A stretch of 6,828 nucleotides of DNA from Clostridia bacterium (GTDB lineage Bacteria; Bacillota; Clostridia; Oscillospirales; CAG-272): assembly GCA_017452565.1 (NCBI GenBank), contig JAFTMF010000124.1:1-6828 (forward strand), in the 5' to 3' direction. The notes beneath the pieces were generated by a model. That model saw only the letters and a list, made by a program, of their open reading frames with translations. It was not told the DNA's origin and ran no database searches. The translations under genes and the position numbers were made by a program. Of the stretch, positions 1-6,828 are shown in pieces (the first letter of the stretch is position 1; each line of letters opens with the position of its first letter).

Positions 1-842
1 GCAAAATGCTCCACAACCGATTTGCCGGCGATTCTCTCCGACACTTGAAGCGGCTGTGTGAGGCAGGAATTTCCGTGAATCTGCAGATTGTCCTGTGCAA
101 GGGCGTCAACGACGGCGCGGAGCTGGATCGCACCTTGACTGATTTTGCCGGCTTAGGCGAATCGGTGAACAGCGTTGCCATCGTTCCGGCAGGGCTTACC
201 AAGCATCGGGACGGGCTGTTCCCTCTCTCCCCCTTTATCAAGGAAGAGGCGGCTGCAGTGATCGATCAGATCAACCGTCACGGCGAGCAATCGCTGCAAA
301 AACGAGGTGAGCGGCTTTTCTTTGCTGCCGATGAGTTCTATCTGAAAGCGGAGCGCCCCCTTCCCTCTCCCGATTATTACGAGGGTTATCCTCAGCTTGA
401 CAACGGCGTTGGAATGATTACCTGTATGGGTGAGGAATTCGAGAGTGCTATGGAATATCTCTCCGAGGATTACGATACCACGGTTCAGCGGAGCTTCTCC
501 ATCGCCACGGGACGGGCAGCATACGGCTTTATCTCCGAAATTACGAAAACACTCTGTGCGGCTTGCCCCGGACTCTCCGGACAAGTCTATCAGATTGAAA
601 ACCGCTTCTTCGGCCCCGAGATTACGGTAGCCGGTTTGATTTGCGGTTGTGATCTATACGAACAACTGAAGGATCAACCTTTGGGCGAACGTCTGTATAT
701 CTCCTCCACTATGCTCAGAGACGGCGGAGATTTATTCTTGGACGATTGGTCCTTAGAGGAATTATCCGAAAAACTGGGAGTCCCCGTTATTCCAGTAGAC
801 TCCGACGGAGACGCATTTATCAAAGCGCTCCTGTGTGACTAA
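1..842 (+). CDS. Radical SAM / DUF512 domain protein, C-terminal part (5' end outside window)
   Basis: The reading frame is open to the left edge (codon AAA at 3-5), so the ATG at 6 is an internal methionine and the true start lies upstream. Counting from that ATG, 278 residues remain. Residues 1-90 fit the end of a radical-SAM barrel (HNRFAGD at 3-9, VLCKGVNDG at 29-37, VPAGLTKHR at 60-68). Residues 100-275 fit DUF512, with FAADEFYL at 106-113, YEGYPQLDNGVGM at 125-137, FFGPEITVAGL at 201-211 and FLDDWSLEEL at 244-253. Family members usually carry an N-terminal PDZ-like domain and the CxxxCxxC iron-sulfur motif; both would lie in the missing part, roughly 160 residues. The family sits next to der in many Clostridia, but its substrate is not known to me. 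TTA leucine codons occur here, unlike in alaS. Family assignment is firm; molecular function is unknown. Confidence 0.9.
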   Translation, partial: KMLHNRFAGDSLRHLKRLCEAGISVNLQIVLCKGVNDGAELDRTLTDFAGLGESVNSVAIVPAGLTKHRDGLFPLSPFIKEEAAAVIDQINRHGEQSLQKRGERLFFAADEFYLKAERPLPSPDYYEGYPQLDNGVGMITCMGEEFESAMEYLSEDYDTTVQRSFSIATGRAAYGFISEITKTLCAACPGLSGQVYQIENRFFGPEITVAGLICGCDLYEQLKDQPLGERLYISSTMLRDGGDLFLDDWSLEELSEKLGVPVIPVDSDGDAFIKALLCD

Positions 843-868
843 ATCTGTGAAAGGATTGGTGAAATGCT

Positions 869-2206
869 ATGGCAAAACCTATCGTTGCCATCGTAGGACG
901 CCCCAACGTGGGCAAGTCCACCCTTTTCAATAAGCTGTCCGGTCAGCGGATCGCCATCGTGGAAGATACCCCCGGCGTAACCCGTGACCGCATCTACTAT
1001 GAAATCGAATGGCAGAACCGCACCTGTATGCTCATTGATACCGGCGGTATCGAGCCTCACAACGATGACGTCATCTTGAAGCATATGCGGATGCAGGCAG
1101 AAATTGCCATCGACACCGCTGACGTAATCATCTTTCTGTGCGACGTCCGCACCGGTCTGACTGCCGATGACCGTGACATCGCTACGATGCTAATTCGCTC
1201 CGGCAAGCCTATTGTGCCTGCCATTAACAAGTGCGATTCTGTTGGTGCTCTGCCTCCCGAATTCTATGAATTCTACGAGCTGGGCTTCAATATCGATCCC
1301 ATCGCTATCTCCTCCATCCACGGCAGCGGTACCGGCGATCTGCTGGAGACCGTTTACTCCTTCTTCCCCGAGGAGGTAGAGGAGGAAGAGGACGAAACCC
1401 TCATCAAGGTAGCCGTTATCGGTAAGCCCAATGCAGGAAAGTCCTCTATCATCAACCACATTCTGGGTGAGGATCGACTGATCGTTTCCGATATTGCCGG
1501 CACTACCCGTGATGCCATTGACACTTACGTGGAAACGCCTGAAGGTCGCTTTATGTTCATCGACACTGCCGGCATCCGCCGTCAGAGCAAGGTAGATGAC
1601 CGCATCGAGAAGTACAGCGTGCTTCGTGCTAAGATGGCTGTCGAGCGTGCTGACGTTTGTCTGATTATGATTGACGCTTCTATGGGCATTACCGAGCAGG
1701 ACGAAAAGATTGCGGGTATCGCTCACGAAGCAGGCAAGGCTTCTATCATCGTGGTGAACAAATGGGATCTCATTGAAAAAGACAACTCTACTACCAACGA
1801 GTTTACGAACAAGATCCGCACTGCACTGGCGTATATGCCCTACGCTCCCCTGCTCTTCGTTTCTGCGAAGACCGGTCAGCGTGTGCAGAAGCTCTTCGAG
1901 CAGATCGTTTACGTCCACAATCAGGCATGTACCCGCATTACTACCGGTATGCTCAACGATATGCTCAACGATGCTACCACCCGTGTACAGCCTCCCTCCG
2001 ATAAAGGCAGACGCCTGAAGATCTACTATATGACGCAGATCGGCGTACAGCCTCCTACTTTCGTAATCTTCTGTAACGATATTCGTCTGTTCCACTATTC
2101 GTATCAGCGGTATATCGAGAACCAGCTCCGTGAAGTGTTCGGCTATATGGGAACTCCCATCAAGCTGATTCTGCGGCAGCGTGGCGATGAAGGAGGCGAC
2201 AAGTAA
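869..2206 (+). CDS. der: GTPase Der (EngA), 50S ribosome assembly factor
   Basis: Der is an essential GTPase with two G domains that acts in late assembly of the large ribosomal subunit. The 445 residues are full length for the family. G domain 1 shows GRPNVGKS (10-17), DTGG (57-60) and NKCD (120-123). An acidic linker (about 168-177) leads to G domain 2, with GKPNAGKS (185-192), DTAG (232-235), NKWD (297-300) and SAK (332-334). A C-terminal KH-like domain spans about 354-438 and ends in a basic stretch (LILRQRG). All nucleotide-binding motifs look intact. The ATG at 869 is supported by GGTGA at 858-862, six bases upstream, with an additional AAAGGA at 850-855. The gene follows the DUF512 gene by 26 bases, and its TAA overlaps the plsY ATG by one base, so co-transcription is likely. 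No terminator or promoter is visible in either junction. Confidence 0.98.
   Translation: MAKPIVAIVGRPNVGKSTLFNKLSGQRIAIVEDTPGVTRDRIYYEIEWQNRTCMLIDTGGIEPHNDDVILKHMRMQAEIAIDTADVIIFLCDVRTGLTADDRDIATMLIRSGKPIVPAINKCDSVGALPPEFYEFYELGFNIDPIAISSIHGSGTGDLLETVYSFFPEEVEEEEDETLIKVAVIGKPNAGKSSIINHILGEDRLIVSDIAGTTRDAIDTYVETPEGRFMFIDTAGIRRQSKVDDRIEKYSVLRAKMAVERADVCLIMIDASMGITEQDEKIAGIAHEAGKASIIVVNKWDLIEKDNSTTNEFTNKIRTALAYMPYAPLLFVSAKTGQRVQKLFEQIVYVHNQACTRITTGMLNDMLNDATTRVQPPSDKGRRLKIYYMTQIGVQPPTFVIFCNDIRLFHYSYQRYIENQLREVFGYMGTPIKLILRQRGDEGGDK
2190..2196 (+). promoter_or_regulatory. Ribosome binding site of plsY inside the der 3' end
   Basis: AAGGAGG lies nine bases before the ATG at 2206-2208, which shares one base with the der stop (TAATG). 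This strong site fixes the plsY start here. The next in-frame ATG, at 2329, would give a more usual PlsY length but has no ribosome binding site. The overlap suggests translational coupling of plsY to der. Confidence 0.85.
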
Positions 2207-3036
2207 TGAAAGTGCTTGAATTTCTTGCCCGTTTGGTATTTTGCAATCGGACTCAGGAAGGACTGATCTTCTCTTGGTTCGGTGCTGATAAGGAGTTTTC
2301 CCTCGATCAGTTGTATCCCGTACTTCCTATGCTTCTGTGCGTACTGGCTTGGATGATTGCCTCTTACCTGATCGGTAGCATCAACTTCTCTATCCTGATT
2401 TCCAAGCTGGCGTTCAACGATGACATCCACAAATACGGAAGCCAAAACGCAGGCAGCACCAATATGAACCGTGTCTACGGCTCCAAAATCGGTGCGCTGA
2501 CGCTGGTTGGAGACGTAGGAAAAGCAGTAGTGTCCGTGCTGATTGCAAGAGTGCTGCTGGGCGACAATGCTGCCGCTCTCTGCGGTTTCTGCTGTATGCT
2601 GGGTCATTGCTTCCCCGTTTACTATCGCTTCAAGGGCGGTAAGGGCGTTGCTACTGCAGGCGGTGTCATTCTGGCGCTGGAACCTCTCTCCGGTCTGCTG
2701 ACCCTCGTGATCTTCGCAATCGTAACCTTCGGTATGCACTACGTATCGCTGGGCTCCATTATGGCAGGTCTGTTCTATCCTGTCCTTTTGAACAGCGTAT
2801 CTAAGATGCTCTTCCATACCGTTCCCACCGCGCTGATGTCTATCAGCGCCGTTGCAATGGCAACTCTGTTGGTTGCCCGCCATCACGCCAACATCAAGCG
2901 GCTGTGGACCGGTACCGAGAACAAGTTCTATCTAAAGAAGAAGAAGAAGGACGAGGAAGAGGTGGAGAAAACCGCTACCGAGCCCCGTAGCCTCCATCGC
3001 ATCGATGAAGGTGAGGAAGAGGAAGACGATAATTGA
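2206..3036 (+). CDS. plsY: Acyl-phosphate:glycerol-3-phosphate acyltransferase PlsY, with extended termini
   Basis: PlsY is a membrane enzyme that transfers an acyl group from acyl-phosphate to glycerol-3-phosphate, giving lysophosphatidic acid, the first step of phospholipid synthesis in most Gram-positives. Hallmarks seen: SYLIGSINFS (53-62), a variant of the usual GSIPFG loop; GSQNAGSTNMNR (78-89), the substrate loop; GHCFPVYYRFKGGKGVAT (133-150), the Gly/Lys-rich loop; and RHHANIKRLWTGTENK (225-240). Hydrophobic stretches at about 40-62, 95-118, 122-138, 148-178, 183-200 and 205-225 fit a polytopic membrane protein. At 276 residues it is longer than the usual roughly 200: about 40 residues precede the first membrane segment, and a tail of about 36 residues goes from KKKKK (244-248) to a Glu/Asp-rich end. 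Clostridial plsY is often followed by gpsA; here it is not. Family is certain; activity is inferred, since the first motif departs from the usual form. Confidence 0.93.
   Translation: MKVLEFLARLVFCNRTQEGLIFSWFGADKEFSLDQLYPVLPMLLCVLAWMIASYLIGSINFSILISKLAFNDDIHKYGSQNAGSTNMNRVYGSKIGALTLVGDVGKAVVSVLIARVLLGDNAAALCGFCCMLGHCFPVYYRFKGGKGVATAGGVILALEPLSGLLTLVIFAIVTFGMHYVSLGSIMAGLFYPVLLNSVSKMLFHTVPTALMSISAVAMATLLVARHHANIKRLWTGTENKFYLKKKKKDEEEVEKTATEPRSLHRIDEGEEEEDDN
2935..2949 (+). repeat. (AAG)5 trinucleotide repeat encoding Lys244-248 of PlsY
   Basis: Five perfect AAG units encode the lysine run at the start of the charged PlsY tail. The sequence stays purine-rich after it (GAC, GAG and GAA codons). 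A change in copy number would keep the frame and only alter the length of the lysine run. Confidence 0.8.
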
Positions 3037-3065
3037 TTTTCCCTTCGAAAATTTTCTCAAACGAT

Positions 3066-3125
3066 AAAAAAAAGTTTAAAAATTTCATTTTTCCTATTGC
3101 ATTTTTCGAAAAGCTATGTTATAAT
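3066..3125 (+). promoter_or_regulatory. rpmB promoter with upstream A/T tracts
   Basis: The -10 box is a perfect TATAAT at 3120-3125, preceded by TG at 3117-3118 (extended -10, TGnTATAAT). A weak -35, TTGCAT at 3097-3102, lies 17 bases upstream. Upstream A/T tracts at 3066-3073, 3078-3082 and 3088-3092 are centred about 10 bases apart, as in an UP element or bent DNA. Transcription would start near 3132, giving a leader of about 45 bases. No GC-rich terminator for plsY lies between 3037 and this promoter, so readthrough from the upstream operon is possible. Confidence 0.8.
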
Positions 3126-3163
3126 AACGCTGTTGTGATTAAAGTAATCTCTCAGTAGATAAT

Positions 3164-3170
3164 GGAGGTG
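3164..3170 (+). promoter_or_regulatory. Ribosome binding site that fixes the rpmB start
   Basis: GGAGGTG lies six bases before the ATG at 3177. An earlier in-frame ATG at 3162 overlaps this site and would add five residues (MEVQK) that do not belong to L28, so 3177 is chosen. Confidence 0.9.
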
Positions 3171-3176
3171 CAGAAA

Positions 3177-3362
3177 ATGGCTAAGTGTGAACTCTGCGGC
3201 AAAAGCGTAATGTTCGGTCAGAATGTTTCCCATTCCAATCGTAAGACCAACAGACAGTGGAAGCCCAACATCAGAAAAGTAAAGGCAAATGTAAACGGTA
3301 CTCATAAAACCCTGAGCGTTTGCTCTCGTTGCCTGCGTTCCGGTAAGGTCGAGCGAGTATAA
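3177..3362 (+). CDS. rpmB: 50S ribosomal protein L28 (bL28), zinc-binding type
   Basis: This is a small structural protein of the large ribosomal subunit, 61 residues, normal for the short Gram-positive form. It begins MAKCELCGK and carries two Cys pairs, C4/C7 and C49/C52, as expected for the C+ type that holds a zinc ion. SHSNRKTNR (18-26) and the basic run around 27-37 are characteristic of the family. The start is set by the ribosome binding site at 3164-3170. It is a single-gene unit, with its own promoter upstream and a strong hairpin terminator downstream. Paralogues lacking the cysteines replace this form in some bacteria under zinc limitation; no such copy is in this window. Confidence 0.97.
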   Translation: MAKCELCGKSVMFGQNVSHSNRKTNRQWKPNIRKVKANVNGTHKTLSVCSRCLRSGKVERV

Positions 3363-3376
3363 CTCTTCTTGCATTG

Positions 3377-3411
3377 AACAAGGACGGTAACACCGTCCTT
3401 GTTTTGCTTTT
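3377..3411 (+). terminator. Intrinsic terminator of rpmB
   Basis: A perfect 12-bp stem pairs AACAAGGACGGT (3377-3388) with ACCGTCCTTGTT (3392-3403) around a 3-base loop (AAC). It is followed by a T-rich stretch, TTGCTTTT (3404-3411). The tail is interrupted by GC, but the long stem makes termination likely. It begins 14 bases after the rpmB stop. Confidence 0.9.
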
Positions 3412-3423
3412 CCGCCATATTTT

Positions 3424-3454
3424 TTGGAACGATTCCCCGACGGATTGATATACT
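3424..3454 (+). promoter_or_regulatory. Candidate weak promoter of the M14 lipoprotein gene, with a dyad over the -10
   Basis: TATACT (3449-3454) is a good -10 box. The best -35 is TTGGAA (3424-3429), at a long 19-base spacing, so the promoter is predicted weak or activator-dependent. The inverted repeat GACGG (3439-3443) / CCGTC (3459-3463) is centred almost exactly on the -10 and could be an operator. The 133-base gap after rpmB (3363-3495) holds only the rpmB terminator and this element. Confidence 0.45.
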
Positions 3455-3485
3455 GATACCGTCCCCAAAACCAGTTAACATCATT

Positions 3486-3489
3486 GGAG
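3486..3489 (+). promoter_or_regulatory. Ribosome binding site that decides the lipoprotein start
   Basis: GGAG sits six bases before ATG 3496 and only three before ATG 3493. This favours 3496 over 3493. It also rules out the in-frame TTG at 3484, which overlaps the site. Confidence 0.65.
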
Positions 3490-3495
3490 CATATG

Positions 3496-5007
3496 ATGAA
3501 ACCGTATTATTTATTAGCGCTGCTGGCGCTATTGATTTTGGCAGCTTGCCTTGCCGCTTGCCGTCAAGAGCCTGCCGTTACAACCGTAACCACGCCCCTA
3601 CCAACTCCTACTACCGTAAGTGCTACCTCGACGCCTCACCGTACGTCCATCTCCTACCCGGACGTATCCGGATCGTTGCCCTCCACGGAGATGACGACTC
3701 CCATAGTTCCCGTAATCTCTACGGCAGTTCCCACTACTTCGACTCGCATTCCTACCCCTACAACCGTAGTTCCCACCGATACTGCCGCTCCGGTGACCAC
3801 CGCCACTCCTGTTATTGTGACAACTACTACCAAACCCAAAGAAACGCTCCCCCCTGAGCCGATTAACAATCCTTGGACGGTCACTTGCAACGAGTATATC
3901 TCGCTGCGCCAGCGTCCTTCCACCGCAAGCCGCGTTATGACCACTATCCCGGTCGGTGAAATCGTAGACGTGCTGGAATTTGTCAACGGTGAGTTTGCCA
4001 AGGTTCGATGGAATCGCAAAACCGGTTACGTTATGTCTGCTTATCTGACCCGATCCCCCGAAATCGGATCTTCTTTGGATCTGACGGTAGTAAAGCCGGT
4101 ACAGAATTATTCCTACGAGCAGATGCAAGCTGATCTTGCAACCCTCGCTCAGCGTTATCCGGATCTTGTTACCCTATCCTCCATCGGTAAAAGTGAGGAG
4201 GGACGGGATTTGACCCTTTGCATTTTAGGAAATCCCGATGCGCAGCGCAGAATCTTCATTCAAGCCTCGATCCACGGACGGGAACATATCGTAACGCTTC
4301 TGGCGCTATCTGAGATTGATTATCTACTCTCTCATCAGGATATGGTGCTGGAGGACGGTTCTACCGTGAAGGATTTGCTGAAAAGCGTTGCGATCCACAT
4401 CGTGCCTATGAGTAATCCCGACGGTGTTACCATTTCTCAAACCGGCAAGCTACCCGAAAAGTTTGTAAAGATCTATGGCAACTCCACCTTTTATGCAACA
4501 CAGTGGAAAGCCAATGCCAACGGAATTGACCTCAACGGTAATTTCGATGCGGATTGGAAGGATTACGAGAGCATCTATGAATCCTCTTCCCCCGCCTTTG
4601 CAGGCTATAAGGGCACCGCTCCCGAATGTGCCGCAGAATCCAAAGCGCTGGCAGAATATCTTCGTGCCAATCCTTTTGATCTCATTCTCAGCTATCATAC
4701 CAGCGGATCGCTGATTTACTGGTCCTACGATTATAAGGAATTGCCGGAAGTCAACCACAAGTGCTATGATATTGCCTCCAGACTTGCAGATTACACCGGT
4801 TACATTCTGGGCGAGCAGGAAACCTCCAGCACCGCAGGTCTGAAGGACTATGCGATTCAATCGCTGAAGACTCCCTCCCTGACGATGGAATTTGCCATTG
4901 CAGACTCCCCTGCTCCTATTTCGGAATTTGAGCAGATTTGGGTCAGAGGAAAGCATACGATGCTGATCTCCGCACAGTGGGCATTGGAGCAAAACACCGC
5001 TGAATAA
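3496..5007 (+). CDS. Surface lipoprotein: Thr/Pro linker, SH3b domain and M14 zinc metallopeptidase domain
   Basis: The 503-residue protein is probably a cell-surface peptidase acting on wall peptides. Its signal peptide (1-22) has Lys2, a Leu/Ala core and two tandem lipoboxes, LAAC ending at Cys18 and LAAC ending at Cys22. A low-complexity Thr/Pro/Val linker runs to about 122. An SH3b domain follows (127-184; LRQRPSTASR, KTGYVMSAYL). The M14 domain spans about 205-495. Zinc ligands are His260 and Glu263 in HGRE and probably His401 in SYHTSG; Glu465 in TMEFA fits the catalytic Glu; NPDG is at 307-310. Arg262 matches Arg71 of carboxypeptidase A, but the usual Arg145 position is Gly348 (LNGNF instead of LNRNF). 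The KDY segment (about 450) recalls M14 enzymes that cut gamma-D-Glu-diaminopimelate bonds. That substrate is inference; the family is firm. The gene appears monocistronic. Confidence 0.9.
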   Translation: MKPYYLLALLALLILAACLAACRQEPAVTTVTTPLPTPTTVSATSTPHRTSISYPDVSGSLPSTEMTTPIVPVISTAVPTTSTRIPTPTTVVPTDTAAPVTTATPVIVTTTTKPKETLPPEPINNPWTVTCNEYISLRQRPSTASRVMTTIPVGEIVDVLEFVNGEFAKVRWNRKTGYVMSAYLTRSPEIGSSLDLTVVKPVQNYSYEQMQADLATLAQRYPDLVTLSSIGKSEEGRDLTLCILGNPDAQRRIFIQASIHGREHIVTLLALSEIDYLLSHQDMVLEDGSTVKDLLKSVAIHIVPMSNPDGVTISQTGKLPEKFVKIYGNSTFYATQWKANANGIDLNGNFDADWKDYESIYESSSPAFAGYKGTAPECAAESKALAEYLRANPFDLILSYHTSGSLIYWSYDYKELPEVNHKCYDIASRLADYTGYILGEQETSSTAGLKDYAIQSLKTPSLTMEFAIADSPAPISEFEQIWVRGKHTMLISAQWALEQNTAE

Positions 5008-5018
5008 TCATACTTTCA

Positions 5019-5051
5019 AGAGCCGTTACGCTGTAACGGCTCTCTTTTTTT
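5019..5051 (+). terminator. Intrinsic terminator of the M14 lipoprotein gene
   Basis: A perfect 11-bp stem pairs AGAGCCGTTAC (5019-5029) with GTAACGGCTCT (5033-5043) around a GCT loop. After one C it is followed by seven T (5045-5051). It begins 11 bases past the stop codon and insulates alaS from upstream transcription. Confidence 0.95.
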
Positions 5052-5111
5052 GCAGATTTTTCGGATTTTTTGCGTAAACTGATTGACAGAAGGCGATATT
5101 TTCGCTATAAT
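5045..5111 (+). promoter_or_regulatory. alaS promoter, perfect sigma-A consensus with upstream T tracts
   Basis: TTGACA (5083-5088) and TATAAT (5106-5111) are separated by exactly 17 bases. T tracts at 5045-5051, 5057-5061 and 5066-5071 are centred about 10-11 bases apart upstream of the -35, resembling an UP element or bent DNA; the first doubles as the terminator's T tail. With a start near 5118, the leader is only about 34 bases and contains no T-box structure. Confidence 0.92.
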
Positions 5112-5137
5112 ATAGGTTGATTTATTGTTTCCAATTT

Positions 5138-5143
5138 AGGAGG
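5138..5143 (+). promoter_or_regulatory. Ribosome binding site of alaS
   Basis: AGGAGG lies eight bases before the ATG at 5152. It supports this start, which gives the usual N terminus of bacterial AlaRS (MKWTSVNDIRESYLSFF). Confidence 0.9.
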
Positions 5144-5151
5144 ATATAGAT

Positions 5152-6828
<1,677 letters not shown>

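Noticed and set aside
1190..2095. A 301-codon minus-strand frame opposite der
   Set aside because: Same register effect: der avoids TTA, CTA and TCA over this stretch. The frame ends where der uses a CTA codon near 1190. The sense strand is clearly Der.
3047..3092. Possible plsY terminator (GAAAATTTTC at 3047-3056; AAAAAT/ATTTTT hairpin at 3078-3092)
   Set aside because: The first is a loopless palindrome and the second a 6-bp A/T-only stem. Neither would form a stable terminator. The A/T tracts fit better as promoter upstream elements.
3045..3112. TTCGAAAA present twice, 60 bases apart (3045-3052, 3105-3112)
   Set aside because: An 8-base repeat in strongly AT-rich DNA is expected by chance, and nothing else links the copies.
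3137..3149. Small hairpin GATTA-AAG-TAATC in the rpmB leader
   Set aside because: A 5-bp, mostly A/T stem is too weak to call an L28 or other leader regulator.
3484..3495. TTG at 3484 or ATG at 3493 as the lipoprotein start
   Set aside because: The TTG overlaps the GGAG ribosome binding site, and the ATG at 3493 is only three bases from it. ATG 3496 has proper spacing.
3399..3857. A 152-codon plus-strand frame overlapping the lipoprotein start
   Set aside because: It begins inside the rpmB terminator stem, lacks a ribosome binding site and translates to low-complexity Ser/His/Tyr-rich sequence from the linker in another frame.
3598..4128. Overlapping minus-strand frames opposite the lipoprotein linker
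   Set aside because: They arise from the repetitive Thr/Pro coding sequence, which reads as Gly/Val/Arg-rich low complexity on the other strand. No convincing start signal is seen.

Overview
The window suggests a bacterium of the class Clostridia (Bacillota), probably an Oscillospirales-like gut lineage. The reasons are the DUF512 radical-SAM protein gene directly upstream of der and plsY, a four-cysteine L28, a Cys-rich insert in alanyl-tRNA synthetase, strong AGGAGG-type ribosome binding sites, consensus sigma-A promoters and short intergenic gaps. Base composition inside genes is close to even, while the gaps are AT-rich. The lineage call is inference from family knowledge; no search was run.

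Layout: all genes are on the + strand. (1) Bases 1-842 hold the C-terminal part of a radical-SAM/DUF512 protein, cut by the window edge. After 26 bases it is followed by der (869-2206), a double-GTPase ribosome assembly factor, and plsY (2206-3036), a membrane acyltransferase that starts inside the der stop codon. These three look like one operon. (2) Bases 3037-3176 carry an extended -10 promoter for rpmB (3177-3362, ribosomal protein L28), which ends in a strong hairpin terminator (3377-3411). (3) A weak candidate promoter leads into a 503-residue lipoprotein (3496-5007) made of a lipid-anchored signal peptide, a long Thr/Pro linker, an SH3b domain and an M14 metallopeptidase domain. It is likely a surface cell-wall peptidase and has its own terminator (5019-5051). 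(4) A perfect-consensus promoter (5083-5111) drives alaS (5152 to beyond the window end).

Most of the window is core cell machinery: ribosome assembly (der), a ribosomal protein (rpmB), tRNA charging (alaS) and phospholipid synthesis (plsY). No gap exceeds 300 bases. I found no mobile element, CRISPR array, tRNA, rRNA or defence system, and nothing that amounts to a new multi-gene system. The items most worth a second look are the M14 lipoprotein, with glycine at the usual substrate-carboxylate arginine position and two tandem lipoboxes; the extended PlsY with altered first motif and a charged repeat-encoded tail; helically spaced A/T tracts upstream of both strong promoters; a dyad centred on the lipoprotein's -10 box; and an alaS with no room for a T-box leader.
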